DNA from: Acinetobacter sp. Marseille-Q1618
GTDB taxonomy: Bacteria; Pseudomonadota; Gammaproteobacteria; Pseudomonadales; Moraxellaceae
Direction of reading: 5' to 3'
Assembly: GCF_902809855.1 (NCBI RefSeq)
Contig: NZ_CADDWJ010000004.1
Coordinates: 1-64,000 of the forward strand
Length of the DNA: 64,000 nt
How positions within the stretch are numbered: the first letter of the stretch is position 1; every line of letters begins with the position of its first letter. Below, piece after piece: positions 17,476 through 26,679 of the stretch. The position numbers and the translations under genes are program-made. The notes beneath the pieces were generated by a model. That model saw only the letters and a list, made by a program, of their open reading frames with translations. It was not told the origin of the DNA and searched no databases.

Positions 17476-18285
17476 ATGCGTGATGAATTAATAAAGGATG
17501 AATTATCAGGTGAAGAAATTAAATATGATGATTATATTGCAGGTTTGGCGAAAGGTTTAAGCATCTTAGAAGCTTTTAGTTCAGACCGACAACGTTTAAA
17601 CGTGACACAAACAGCAGAACGTACGGGTTTTACCCGAACAGCTGCAAGACGTTATCTAAAAACATTGAAATTTCTTGGATATTTAGATACAGATGATTAC
17701 TACTATTGGTTGACACATAAAGTTTTAAAATTTTCAGGTGCATATTTAAACACAGCACATTTACCAAGAGTTGCCCAACCTGTGCTGAATATTTTAGCGA
17801 CTAAAACATCTTTGGTTTATTCTATTGTGGTTTTAGATAATCATGATTTGGTCCCTGTGGCTCGTAGTATTTCACCTCAGCTTGATGAGTTTCGTGTCAG
17901 TCCTTTTGGTATTCATCTGGGTAATAGGATACCAGCACATACTGCTTCTACAGGTAAAGTATTACTTTCACAGCGTACTATTGAAGAACAAAAACAATGG
18001 CTTGAGCATTATGAGTTACGCAGGTTTACTCATTATACCATTACCGATCAACAACATTTTTTAGAAGAATTGGAAAGAATTAGAGAACAAACTTATTGTA
18101 TTTCTAGTGAAGAATATGAGCTTGGTGTGGTTGCAGTAGCGATCCCTATTATTACTCAAAAAGGTGAAATTGTCGCAGCTTTGAATGCGGTTGCACCAGT
18201 CAATAAAGTCAATGATTTTTATTTGGTGAACACGATAGTGCCAATGTTGAGGCAAGCTGCAAAGGAAATACGCGATATGATTTAG
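17476..18285 (+). CDS. IclR-family regulator of the PcaU/PobR type
   Basis: A 269-residue regulator. I start it at the ATG at 17476 because AAGGAGG ends 5 bases before it; the earlier ATG at 17446 lacks such a site. An N-terminal winged helix (TQTAERTGFTRTAARRYLKT at about residues 45-64) is followed by an IclR effector domain with the segments HLGNRIPAHTASTGKVLLS and EEYELGVVAVAIPI. It closely resembles the PcaU and PobR proteins encoded elsewhere in this window, which sense aromatic acids. It is divergent from the SDR and upstream of the flavoprotein-NIPSNAP-MFS set, so those are its likely targets. Confidence 0.85.
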   Translation: MRDELIKDELSGEEIKYDDYIAGLAKGLSILEAFSSDRQRLNVTQTAERTGFTRTAARRYLKTLKFLGYLDTDDYYYWLTHKVLKFSGAYLNTAHLPRVAQPVLNILATKTSLVYSIVVLDNHDLVPVARSISPQLDEFRVSPFGIHLGNRIPAHTASTGKVLLSQRTIEEQKQWLEHYELRRFTHYTITDQQHFLEELERIREQTYCISSEEYELGVVAVAIPIITQKGEIVAALNAVAPVNKVNDFYLVNTIVPMLRQAAKEIRDMI

Positions 18286-18350
18286 ATGATTGTTATCTTT
18301 AATATTGCATAATTTGACCTATAAATTATTGTACGAATACTATTTAATCT

Positions 18351-18365
18351 GAACGATTATCGGAC
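18351..18365. promoter_or_regulatory. Candidate IclR operator upstream of the flavoprotein operon
   Basis: GAACGATTATCGGAC matches the same GNNCGATNATCGNNC pattern (5 of 7 pairs) as the sites at 17441 and 23800. It lies in the 150-base gap between the regulator and the flavoprotein gene, which supports regulation of that operon. Confidence 0.45.
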
Positions 18366-18501
18366 AATGATTGATTTTTACTCTTTGCGAATGACTTTTT
18401 CATCATTAATTTAAAAATAAAGGAAAAGTCATAACTTGATTGCAAGTGTTTATGAAAATAATGAAACACTTGCGAAGAGTCATTTGCATGGAGTGGTAAG
18501 T

Positions 18502-20259
18502 ATGCATGATGCATTAGATCAACACATAGATTGCGATTTGATCGTCGTAGGTTCAGGTGCAGGAGGATTTTCTACTGCAATTACAGCGAAAAAACAAGGA
18601 TTAAAAGTTGTTGTTTTAGAGAAAGATACCGTTTTTGGTGGAACAACTGCATTATCAGGTGGTGTACTTTGGATCCCAAATAATCCACACGCCAAACAAA
18701 ATGGTATTCAAGACTCACGTCAAGCAGCTACCACGTATTTAAAACACGAAACTCAAGATTTTTATAATCCTCAAGCAGTCGATGCATTTTTAGACTATGG
18801 ACCTAAAATGATTGATTTTTTTGAGAAAGAAACATCTGTTAAATTTATTCCAACTTTATATCCAGATTATCATCCAGATGCACCGGGTGGTGTTGAGGTT
18901 GGACGTTCAATTTTAGCTGCACCATTTGATATTCGTGGATTAGGCGAAAATATGAAATGCTTACGTCCACCGTTACATACCATCACATTTATAGGAATGA
19001 TGTTTAACTCGTCCAATGCAGATTTAAAACATTTTTTTAATGCAACTAAATCTTTTACTTCATTTATGTATGTGGCTAAGCGTCTTGCGATTCATATAAA
19101 GGAATTGGCTTTTTATGGTCGTGGTACGAACGTTACCAGTGGTAATGCTTTGGCAGCACGTTTAGCTAAATCTGCTTTTGATCTAAATATTCCTATTTAC
19201 ACGTCAACAGCGGTACAAAAATTGCTTGAACAAGCAGGGAAAGTGGTGGGTGTCGAAGCATTAAAAGATGGCAAAGTATTGAAATTTAAAGCAAAGCATG
19301 GTGTTGTGTTAGCATGTGGTGGTTTTTCACATGATATCGCACGTTTAAAAACCATCTATACACATCTAAAATCAGGTGGTGAACATATTTCCCCAGTTCC
19401 AAAGACCAACACAGGTGATGGTTGCCGTATGGCAGAACAAATCGGTGGGGTGGTGGATATTCAATATCATAATGCAGCGGCATGGATGCCCGTTTCAAAA
19501 GTACCGATAGGCAATGACTATGGTGTGTTTCCGCATTTATTAGATCGTTATAAACCTGGCATCATTGGAGTATTAAAAAATGGCAAACGCTTTACAAACG
19601 AGTCGAACTCCTATCATGATGTTGGTGCTGATTTATTTCGGGCATGTGAAGAGATGTCTGAAACAGCAATGTGGTTGATTTGCGATCAAAAAACCATCAG
19701 TAAATACGGTCTGGGCTATGCAAAGCCAGCACCAATGCCATTATCAGGATTGATTAAAAATGGTTATTTGATTAAAGGAAATAGCCTAGAAGAATTAGCT
19801 AGAAATGCAGGTATTGATGCCCAAAATCTACAAACCACGATTTTTGAATATAATAAACATGCTGTAAATGGCGAAGATCCAGCATTTCAACGTGGTTCTA
19901 CAGCGTTCAACCGCTATTTGGCAGATCCAGAAAATCAACCCAATCCATGTGTTGCACCCGTTTCAACTGGACCTTTTTATGCAGTGAAAGTATTTATGGG
20001 TGATCTAGGTACATTTGATGGGCTGCGAACAGCAGTCACTGGTGAAGTATTAACAGGGCAAAATCAAAAAATTGCAGGCTTATATGCTGTAGGAAATGAC
20101 CGTGCCAGTATGATGGGTGGAAATTATCCAGGTGCTGGGATCACGCTTGGCCCAATTATGACATTTGGATATTTAACAGGGTTACATATTGCCGATTTAG
20201 CAAATGGTGGCAAAGGTTTAGCACAACCTTACCAAGAGGAGATTCAACATGTTTCATAA
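18502..20259 (+). CDS. KstD-like FAD-dependent dehydrogenase (ketone desaturase family)
   Basis: A 585-residue flavoprotein of the 3-ketosteroid-delta-1-dehydrogenase/fumarate reductase superfamily. The FAD motif VVGSGAGG is near residue 14, GGTTALSGG near 46, and near the C-terminus YAVGNDRASMMGGNYPGAG is followed by TLGPIMTFGY. Tyr542 and Gly546 occupy the Tyr-x3-Gly pair that activates the carbonyl in KstD enzymes, so the substrate is probably a cyclic ketone. I chose the ATG at 18502 with GGAG 8 bases upstream; a TTG at 18436 behind AAGGA would add 22 residues. The stop overlaps the NIPSNAP gene by 11 bases. There is no steroid gene context, so a small hydroaromatic ketone is more likely. 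Confidence 0.8.
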   Translation: MHDALDQHIDCDLIVVGSGAGGFSTAITAKKQGLKVVVLEKDTVFGGTTALSGGVLWIPNNPHAKQNGIQDSRQAATTYLKHETQDFYNPQAVDAFLDYGPKMIDFFEKETSVKFIPTLYPDYHPDAPGGVEVGRSILAAPFDIRGLGENMKCLRPPLHTITFIGMMFNSSNADLKHFFNATKSFTSFMYVAKRLAIHIKELAFYGRGTNVTSGNALAARLAKSAFDLNIPIYTSTAVQKLLEQAGKVVGVEALKDGKVLKFKAKHGVVLACGGFSHDIARLKTIYTHLKSGGEHISPVPKTNTGDGCRMAEQIGGVVDIQYHNAAAWMPVSKVPIGNDYGVFPHLLDRYKPGIIGVLKNGKRFTNESNSYHDVGADLFRACEEMSETAMWLICDQKTISKYGLGYAKPAPMPLSGLIKNGYLIKGNSLEELARNAGIDAQNLQTTIFEYNKHAVNGEDPAFQRGSTAFNRYLADPENQPNPCVAPVSTGPFYAVKVFMGDLGTFDGLRTAVTGEVLTGQNQKIAGLYAVGNDRASMMGGNYPGAGITLGPIMTFGYLTGLHIADLANGGKGLAQPYQEEIQHVS

Positions 20260-20587
20260 AGCAATTGTTGATCATCGAATTTATAGCATTACGCCACGCA
20301 TGCTACCGAAATTTCTAGAATTATTTGATACGTTAGCGATGCCTGTGTTGAAAAAACATCTTGGGCAACCTTTGGGCTTCTATGTCACGTGTATAGGTTC
20401 GCTTAATCAAGTAGTGCATTTGTGGGGCTATGACAGTTTAGATGATTATGAAAAACGTAGTCTAGCTAGAGATACAGATCCTGATTTTCAGGTTTATTTA
20501 AAACAAACTGAAGGCTTAGTTCAGTCACAAACGAATCAACTGATCCGTCCAGTTTATTTAAAATCATTAAAAAAATTAGATATTTAA
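20249..20587 (+). CDS. NIPSNAP family protein
   Basis: A 112-residue protein with one NIPSNAP-type ferredoxin-like (dimeric alpha/beta barrel) domain. Typical features are VDHRIYSITPRMLPKFLELF near the start and the segment VVHLWGYDSLDDYEKR. Family members are small proteins of unclear chemistry, often encoded next to catabolic enzymes. It overlaps the flavoprotein gene by 11 bases, which suggests translational coupling and joint work on one substrate. The same pairing recurs at 39576-41965. Confidence 0.8.
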   Translation: MFHKAIVDHRIYSITPRMLPKFLELFDTLAMPVLKKHLGQPLGFYVTCIGSLNQVVHLWGYDSLDDYEKRSLARDTDPDFQVYLKQTEGLVQSQTNQLIRPVYLKSLKKLDI

Positions 20588-20628
20588 ATTACATTTTATG
20601 AATAGGTTAAATTCATAAATCAACCAAT

Positions 20629-20685
20629 CCCCGTGTTTAGGAAACAGTGCTGTTATTGCAGTGCTGCGGGGGCTTCGTGCTTTTT
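20629..20685 (+). terminator. Structured GC-rich spacer, possible terminator or attenuator
   Basis: CCCCG near 20629 can pair with CGGGG near 20667. The direct repeat CAGTGCTG occurs twice between them, and GCTTTTTT follows. This fits partial termination between the NIPSNAP gene and the MFS gene. The fold is my own reading and not computed. Confidence 0.35.
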
Positions 20686-20700
20686 TACAAGGAGAATGAA

Positions 20701-22044
20701 ATGAGCACAAGTATGCAAAGGATGGATCTAAAGAAAATACTCAATGAAAATAAGGTTGGAGGTTTTCAAAAACTCATTTTATTTTTCTGTTTCGCCATCA
20801 TAGCACTCGATGGTATTGATGTGGTGGTGATGGGATTAATTGCACCACAGATTATACAAGAGTGGGGCGTAACTGCACAGCAAATTGCACCTGTGCTCAG
20901 TGCGGCATTAGTGGGTTTAGCCGTTGGTGCTTTGGTTTCAGGGCCATTATCTGATAAGTTTGGACGTAAACCAGTCCTGATTTTAAGTTTGGTAGGCTTT
21001 GGTATTTTTACTTTATTGACTGCATTTTCAACCGATATTACACATTTGATCATTTATCGTTTTCTGACAGGATTAGGGGCAGGTGCTGCTGCACCCAATG
21101 CTGCAACCATGGCAGCAGAATATGCACCAGATCATCGTCGCTCATTTACGGTAAATACAGTCTATTGTGGTTTTTCTTTAGGCGCAGCAGCAGCGGGATT
21201 TTTGGCTGCATGGATGATTCCTGAGTTCGGTTGGCGCAGTATGCTGATTTTAGGTGGAATATTACCTTTAATTCTAGCACCATTTTTATATTGGAAAATG
21301 CCAGAATCAATTACATATTTGGTTAAAAAAGGCGGTTATCAAGACAAAATCCAATCTATATTGCATCAGTTGTACCCTAAACAAAATTTTGAAAATTATC
21401 AGTATTATTTAAATGAAGCATCAACTGAAAAAACGGGTTTAAAACTGATTCTTTCACGTGAATACTTATACGGTACGGCGATGCTATGGATTGCTTATTT
21501 CATGGCATTGTTCCTGATTTATTTATGCAGTAGTTGGTTACCAACCCTAATTAAAATGAATAGTTTTAGTATTTCTCAAGCGGCGATAGTCACTTCATTT
21601 TTCCAACTGGGTGGGCCTTTGGGTTGCATGATTTTAGGGTGGCTCATGGATAAGTATCGTCCACGATTAGTTCTTTTTCTTGCCATGCTGGTCGGTACAT
21701 TTGCCACCTATGCCTTAGGTCATTTTAGTCAAGACTTTAACTTAATGTGTGTGATGGCATTAATTCTAGGTTTCACATTTAATGGTGGTTCAACAGGCTT
21801 AACTTCAGTCGCAATGGGATATTATCCAACTAGTGCACGTGCAACAGGCGCAACTTGGATGAACGGGATTGGGCGTTTAGGTGCGATTTTAAGTGCTTTT
21901 GCAGGCGCTGCGATGATCAATGCCAAAATTCCATTAGATACCATGTTTACTTTATTGATGATTCCTGCGTTTTTATCTGGTTTAGCGATTTTGCTACAAT
22001 CACCAAGAAAGAAAATTTTAAATGTAAAAAGTGTAAATTATTAA
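20701..22044 (+). CDS. MFS transporter, aromatic acid:H+ symporter type
   Basis: A 447-residue protein from the ATG at 20701 behind AAGGAG; the in-frame ATG at 20647 lies in the structured spacer. It has about 12 membrane helices. Typical AAHS features are DGIDVVVMG in helix 1, GPLSDKFGRK in the loop between helices 2 and 3, and RFLTGLGAGAAAPNA in helix 4. It is closely similar in layout to the PcaK protein encoded at 28860. It probably imports the aromatic or hydroaromatic acid oxidised by the neighbouring SDR and flavoprotein by proton symport. Confidence 0.85.
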   Translation: MSTSMQRMDLKKILNENKVGGFQKLILFFCFAIIALDGIDVVVMGLIAPQIIQEWGVTAQQIAPVLSAALVGLAVGALVSGPLSDKFGRKPVLILSLVGFGIFTLLTAFSTDITHLIIYRFLTGLGAGAAAPNAATMAAEYAPDHRRSFTVNTVYCGFSLGAAAAGFLAAWMIPEFGWRSMLILGGILPLILAPFLYWKMPESITYLVKKGGYQDKIQSILHQLYPKQNFENYQYYLNEASTEKTGLKLILSREYLYGTAMLWIAYFMALFLIYLCSSWLPTLIKMNSFSISQAAIVTSFFQLGGPLGCMILGWLMDKYRPRLVLFLAMLVGTFATYALGHFSQDFNLMCVMALILGFTFNGGSTGLTSVAMGYYPTSARATGATWMNGIGRLGAILSAFAGAAMINAKIPLDTMFTLLMIPAFLSGLAILLQSPRKKILNVKSVNY

Positions 22045-22121
22045 TATCTTATGAGCATCAAAGGTGCTGTTGATATTATTGAATCAATAACAATACCATC
22101 TAAATAAAGCAAGGAAGATGT

Positions 22122-22862
22122 ATGCAATATCATTTTGAAAATAAAGTTGCCATGGTCACAGGTGCTGGCTCTGGTATCGGGCAAGCAGTCAGTATTTTGT
22201 TAGCAAAGCATGGCTGTAAGTTATGTTTAATTGATATTAATCAAGTCCAGTTGGATGAAACTGTAGGTTTAATCGGGTCACAAACTGATATTTTGATACA
22301 AGTGGGCGATGTTTCAAATATTGAGTTTATTCAGTCTTGTATTGAACAAATCGATCAAAAATTTTCAGATTTAGATTTTGTCTTTAACAATGCTGAAATT
22401 GCTAGTCCAGTCAAGAGCATTGCTGATTTATCTATTGCAACGTGGCATAAGCAAATGGATGTAAATTTGAATAGTATTTTTTATTGTCTACATTTTCAAA
22501 TTCCATTAATGTTGAAAAATGGTGACAGCAGTATCGTCAATACCTCTTCTATTTTAGGGACTGTCGCTACCGAAAATCGAGCAGCATATATCACGGCAAA
22601 GCATGGCGTGACTGGATTAAGCAAAGCTGCGGCTTTGGACTATGCACAGCAGAATATTCGTGTGAATTCTATTCATCCCGGTTATGTTGAAACACCATTA
22701 ATCCGTAATGTTCAGACCGAAGCAACACGTAGTAAGCATCCTATTTAAAGGTTGGGCACAGTGGATGAAGTTGCAAATTTGATGATCTTTTTGCTCTCAG
22801 AGCAGGCGTCATTTATAACAGGTACAAATTACGCAATTGATGGTGGATATACCACGCAATAA
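22122..22862 (+). pseudogene. SDR oxidoreductase broken by one in-frame stop codon
   Basis: The frame encodes a classical SDR (TGAGSGIG near residue 12, catalytic Tyr/Lys in AYITAKHG near 156) but meets TAA at 22746-22748, after residue 208. The same frame continues without another stop to 22862 and encodes the expected SDR tail ([14 protein letters not shown] ... NYAIDGGY). A Gly codon is usual at the stop position. The usual NNAG motif also reads NNAE here. Two changes of conserved glycines suggest early decay rather than a sequencing slip. Without read-through, the last 38 residues are lost. It is co-directional with the MFS gene and was probably part of that operon. Confidence 0.85.
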
Positions 22863-22883
22863 TTAATTTTTGTCTTATAAAAT

Positions 22884-23747
22884 TTAAATGACATTTCTTA
22901 AATCACGTGCAGTTTCTTGTAATAAAGGCAATATTTGCTGAATTAAATATTCTTTTGTCGTGCGCATAGTCGGTGAGACAATATTCAAAGCTGCAACGAC
23001 ATTGCCTTTAGGACCATAGATTGGAACTGCAAGTGCATGTACACCTAGCTCATGTTCTTCAGTTGAATAACACCAATCTTGTTCTTTAATTTGATCTAAA
23101 ATTTTTAAAAACTCAGTGTTCTCGGTGCAACTGTATTTAGTTAAACGTTTGAGCGGGTATTTTTCTAACCACTGCTGTTGCTCTTCAACAGTTAAATGCG
23201 CCAATAAGATTTTACCCGCAGAGGTGGCATGTGCAGGTAGGCGATTACCCAAATGTAAACCATAAGGGTTGACCCGATCAGTTTGTTGATGTGCAGCACT
23301 TCGGGCAATCGTAATGGCTTCAAAACCGTCTAAAACCATAACCGAAAAAATAAGAGAAGTTTGTGTGGTGAGTAGGTTAAGCAAGGGTTGGCAAATTTTA
23401 GGGAGCTGTGAACCACTTAAATACGCTCCTGAAAATTTCAGAACTTTTGGTGCTAGATAATAATAATGTCCATCAAACTCTAGATAGCCTAGATATTCTA
23501 AAGTTAATAAATGACGTCTAGCTGCTGCACGTGTTAAGCCTGTTCTCTCTGCTGCAATACTAATATTTAAACGTTGTCGTTCTGAACCAAAACACTCTAA
23601 TATCGCCATTCCTTTACTAATGCCTGCAATAAAGTCTTCATGTCGAATGATTTTCTTGTTGTCAGCATTTTGCAAAACTCTTTTTTCACTGTCTTTTTCC
23701 ATGCAATGACCTATCTCAGTTTCATCTTTATTTACATGATTGTTCAT
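22884..23747 (-). CDS. pcaU: PcaU, IclR-family regulator of the pca operon
   Basis: A 287-residue IclR protein, or 272 residues if the ATG at 23702 behind ATAGG is used. The helix-turn-helix is in SIAAERTGLTRAAARRHLLT and the effector domain contains GLHLGNRLPAHATSAGKILL. It is divergent from pcaI with a 254-base control region, exactly the arrangement of PcaU in Acinetobacter baylyi, where it activates the pca operon in response to protocatechuate. The palindrome and half-site at 23800-23834 are its likely binding site. The related proteins at 17476 and 45242 are paralogues. Confidence 0.88.
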   Translation of the reverse strand: MNNHVNKDETEIGHCMEKDSEKRVLQNADNKKIIRHEDFIAGISKGMAILECFGSERQRLNISIAAERTGLTRAAARRHLLTLEYLGYLEFDGHYYYLAPKVLKFSGAYLSGSQLPKICQPLLNLLTTQTSLIFSVMVLDGFEAITIARSAAHQQTDRVNPYGLHLGNRLPAHATSAGKILLAHLTVEEQQQWLEKYPLKRLTKYSCTENTEFLKILDQIKEQDWCYSTEEHELGVHALAVPIYGPKGNVVAALNIVSPTMRTTKEYLIQQILPLLQETARDLRNVI

Positions 23748-23799
23748 GCTTTTAGATTAATTTAAAAATGTTTTATTTTAGTATGAAAATAGATTAAAT

Positions 23800-23834
23800 G
23801 TTCGATAATCGAACTTATATTTTAATGATCGAAC
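23800..23834. promoter_or_regulatory. PcaU operator: perfect palindrome plus third half-site
   Basis: GTTCGATAATCGAAC at 23800-23814 is perfectly palindromic around one base. ATGATCGAAC at 23825-23834 repeats its right half as a direct repeat. PcaU of A. baylyi is known to bind three 10-bp repeats, a palindrome plus a direct repeat, in the pcaU-pcaI gap, and this matches. The pcaI promoter should lie between here and 24001. Confidence 0.8.
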
Positions 23835-24001
23835 ATTATTCATGGTTTTTAGTAGAACATAGTTCTAAAAAAATATAAAAATAGGACTATGGAATCTACA
23901 CAAAAATGCTCGGGATTGAGTATAAGTTTAAATAGCTCTATTTAAGTAATATCCTGAGTTAAGTTTATTTTTTTGTTCAGTATAGCAAATGGAGTTGCCT
24001 A

Positions 24002-24673
24002 ATGATTGATAAAAGTGCTACTTCCCTCAAGGAAGTTCTTTCACACATTAAAGACGGATCAACCGTCATGATTGGTGGATTTGGCACAGCAGGACAACCT
24101 GCAGAACTCATTGATGGCTTGATCGAGCTGGGCATCAAAGACCTTGTGATTGTCAATAATAACGCAGGTAATGGCGACTATGGTCTGGCTAAACTACTTA
24201 AATCAGGTGCTGTGCGTAAAATCATTTGTTCTTTCCCTCGTCAGTCTGACTCTTGGGTATTTGATGAACTTTACCGTGCGGGCAAAATCGAGCTAGAACT
24301 TGTACCTCAAGGTAACTTGGCTTGCCGTATCCAAGCTGCGGGCATGGGCTTAGGTCCAATCTACACACCTACAGGTTTTGGGACGTTGCTTGCTGAAGGC
24401 AAACCGACCTTAAACTATGAAGGTAAAGATTTCGTTTTAGAAAACCCAATCAAAGCAGACTTTGCCTTGATCAAAGCACAACAAGGTGATCGTTGGGGTA
24501 ACCTCGTTTATCGTAAATCTGCACGTAACTTTGGTCCAATCATGGCGATGGCAGCAGACGTAACGATTGCACAAGTGTCTGAAGTTGTCGAGTTGGGTGC
24601 TTTAGATCCTGAACATATCATCACACCGGGTATTTTTGTACAACACGTTGTACAAGTAAAACCTGCTCAATAA
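24002..24673 (+). CDS. pcaI: 3-oxoadipate CoA-transferase subunit A
   Basis: A 223-residue alpha subunit of the class I CoA-transferase that moves CoA from succinyl-CoA to 3-oxoadipate. The glycine-rich CoA-binding segment GGFGTAGQPAEL is at about residues 25-36, and GNLACRIQAAG and GQQGDRWGN-like segments follow as in SctA-type subunits. It is the first gene of the pca operon and is followed after 20 bases by subunit B. Codon use is richer in GC than in the surrounding genes, consistent with high expression. Confidence 0.93.
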   Translation: MIDKSATSLKEVLSHIKDGSTVMIGGFGTAGQPAELIDGLIELGIKDLVIVNNNAGNGDYGLAKLLKSGAVRKIICSFPRQSDSWVFDELYRAGKIELELVPQGNLACRIQAAGMGLGPIYTPTGFGTLLAEGKPTLNYEGKDFVLENPIKADFALIKAQQGDRWGNLVYRKSARNFGPIMAMAADVTIAQVSEVVELGALDPEHIITPGIFVQHVVQVKPAQ

Positions 24674-24693
24674 TTGGCTACGGAGAATTTAAA

Positions 24694-25344
24694 ATGAGTT
24701 ATACAAAATTAAGCCGTGATCAAATTGCTGAGCGTGTGGCACAAGACATTCCTGATGGTGCTTATGTCAACTTAGGCATTGGTTTACCGACTAAAATTTC
24801 AAGCTATTTACCAAGCGACAAAGACGTATTTTTACACTCTGAAAATGGTCTGTTGGCTTTTGGTCCACCGCCTGCTGAAGAAGATCGTGATCCTGAACTG
24901 ATCAACGCAGGTAAAGAATTTGTGACTCTACTGGATGGCGGTGCTTTCTTCCATCACGGTGACTCTTTTGCCATGATGCGTGGTGGTCACTTAGACATCG
25001 CTGTTTTAGGTGCTTTCCAAATTGCTGAAAATGGTGATTTGGCAAACTGGCATACAGGCGCACCTGATGCAATTCCTGCAGTCGGTGGTGCAATGGACTT
25101 AGCCGTTGGTGCGAAAAAAGTATTTATCACGACTGATCACGTGACCAAAAAAGGCGAGCCGAAAATCGTGGCAGAGCTGACTTATCCTGCTACAGGTTTG
25201 AAATGTGTAGACCGTATTTACACTGACCTTTGCGTGATTGATGTGACTGCTGAAGGCATGAAAGTGATTGAAAAAGTGGAAGGTCTTTCATTTGAAGAAT
25301 TGCAGTCCTTGACGGGTGCAACATTGATTGATGCAACTGCTTAA
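24694..25344 (+). CDS. pcaJ: 3-oxoadipate CoA-transferase subunit B
   Basis: A 216-residue beta subunit carrying the catalytic glutamate in the motif SENGLLAFGP near residue 50. IGLPTKISSYLP near residue 25 and the C-terminal LTGATLIDA are family features. Together with PcaI it forms 3-oxoadipyl-CoA. It is separated from pcaF by 121 bases that hold a large inverted repeat. Confidence 0.93.
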   Translation: MSYTKLSRDQIAERVAQDIPDGAYVNLGIGLPTKISSYLPSDKDVFLHSENGLLAFGPPPAEEDRDPELINAGKEFVTLLDGGAFFHHGDSFAMMRGGHLDIAVLGAFQIAENGDLANWHTGAPDAIPAVGGAMDLAVGAKKVFITTDHVTKKGEPKIVAELTYPATGLKCVDRIYTDLCVIDVTAEGMKVIEKVEGLSFEELQSLTGATLIDATA

Positions 25345-25348
25345 TTAA

Positions 25349-25445
25349 AAGTCCCTCCTTTTTTAAAGGAGGGACTTAGGGAGGATTAATTTTAAAATTA
25401 ACTTCCTCAAATCCCTCCCAACCTCCCTTTAAAAAAGGGAGGAGC
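25349..25445. repeat. Long imperfect inverted repeat inside the pca operon
   Basis: The left arm carries TCCCTCC-A/T-GGAGGGA followed by TTAGGGAGGA; the right arm has the reverse order (TCCCTCCCAACCTCCC ... GGGAGGAG). The whole can fold into a cruciform with two smaller inner hairpins. Such intergenic repeats occur in Acinetobacter genomes. It may partly terminate or stabilise the pcaIJ message. A short CCCCTCTT/AAGAGGGG hairpin at 241-258 is similar in style. Confidence 0.75.
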
Positions 25446-25465
25446 TTTCTTCCAAGGATTTAAAA

Positions 25466-26668
25466 ATGAAAAACGCATACATTATTGATGCCATCCGTAC
25501 ACCTTTCGGTCGCTATGCAGGTGGACTTGCACCTGTACGTACAGATGACTTAGGCGCATTGCCAATCAAAGCTTTAATTGGACGTAATCCATCTGTGGAC
25601 TGGGAAAAAGTTGATGATGTGATTTATGGTTGTGCCAACCAAGCAGGTGAAGATAACCGTAACGTCGGTCGTATGTCTGCATTGTTGGCAGGTGTACCGT
25701 ATCAAGTACCTGCAACTACAGTCAACCGTTTATGCGGTTCATCGCTGGATGCTGTGGCAATGGCAGCGCGTGCGATTAAAGCAGGTGAAGCCGATTTGAT
25801 TATTGCAGGTGGTGTAGAAAGCATGTCACGTGCACCATTTGTGATGGGTAAATCCGAATCTGCTTATGGTCGTGCACAAAAACTTGAAGACACCACCATG
25901 GGTTGGCGTTTTATCAATCCAAAACTCAAAGAAATGTATGGTGTTGAAACCATGCCTCAAACTGCGGAAAACGTGGCTGAGCAATTCAACATTAACCGTG
26001 CAGATCAAGATCAATTCGCTTTGACCAGTCAACAACGTACTGCGGCTGCACAGGCAAAAGGTTTCTTTGACAAAGAAATTATTGCAGTGACCATTCCACA
26101 GCGCAAAGGCGATGCCATTGTTGTGGCAAAAGATGAACATCCTCGTGCTACAACTATTGAAGCGTTAACTAAGTTAAAACCTGTGGTGAAAGCTGAAGGT
26201 ACAGTGACTGCGGGCAATGCTTCAGGCATTAACGATGGTGCAGCAGCATTGCTCATCGCTTCTGATGACGCTGTTGAAAAATATGGTTTAAAAGCCCGTG
26301 CCAAAGTGATTGGTGCAACAACAGTCGGTGTTGAACCTCGCATTATGGGCTTTGGTCCTGCACCTGCGATCAAAAAACTGCTTGCTCAAACAGGTTTAAC
26401 ACTTGAGCAAATGGATGTGATTGAACTGAATGAAGCTTTTGCAGCACAAGCACTGGCAGTCACCCGTGACCTAGGCATTGCCGATGGTTCAGAGAAAGTG
26501 AATCCAAATGGTGGTGCGATTGCTTTGGGTCATCCACTTGGTGCATCGGGTGCGCGTCTGGTGATCACAGCGCTGAATCAGCTTGAAGCAACAGGTGGTA
26601 AATATGCCCTGTGCTCAATGTGTATCGGTGTAGGTCAAGGCATTGCTTTGATTATTGAAAGAGTTTAA
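25466..26668 (+). CDS. pcaF: 3-oxoadipyl-CoA thiolase
   Basis: A 400-residue thiolase of the usual length. The nucleophilic Cys90 lies in [10 protein letters not shown], the catalytic His in [16 protein letters not shown] near residue 352, and the second Cys in [10 protein letters not shown] near 387. It splits 3-oxoadipyl-CoA into succinyl-CoA and acetyl-CoA, the last step of the pathway. It lies 11 bases before pcaB. A decayed thiolase C-terminus at 47407-47559 is related to it. Confidence 0.93.
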   Translation: MKNAYIIDAIRTPFGRYAGGLAPVRTDDLGALPIKALIGRNPSVDWEKVDDVIYGCANQAGEDNRNVGRMSALLAGVPYQVPATTVNRLCGSSLDAVAMAARAIKAGEADLIIAGGVESMSRAPFVMGKSESAYGRAQKLEDTTMGWRFINPKLKEMYGVETMPQTAENVAEQFNINRADQDQFALTSQQRTAAAQAKGFFDKEIIAVTIPQRKGDAIVVAKDEHPRATTIEALTKLKPVVKAEGTVTAGNASGINDGAAALLIASDDAVEKYGLKARAKVIGATTVGVEPRIMGFGPAPAIKKLLAQTGLTLEQMDVIELNEAFAAQALAVTRDLGIADGSEKVNPNGGAIALGHPLGASGARLVITALNQLEATGGKYALCSMCIGVGQGIALIIERV

Positions 26669-26679
26669 GGATCAGCAAA

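Noticed and set aside
18502..20259. Steroid-degradation gene (true 3-ketosteroid dehydrogenase)
   Set aside because: No other steroid genes are nearby and three such proteins cluster with aromatic-acid genes; a small ring ketone is more likely.
26029..26373. Minus-strand 114-residue frame inside pcaF
   Set aside because: Antisense shadow of a well-conserved thiolase gene; its Ala-rich composition follows from the codons on the other strand.
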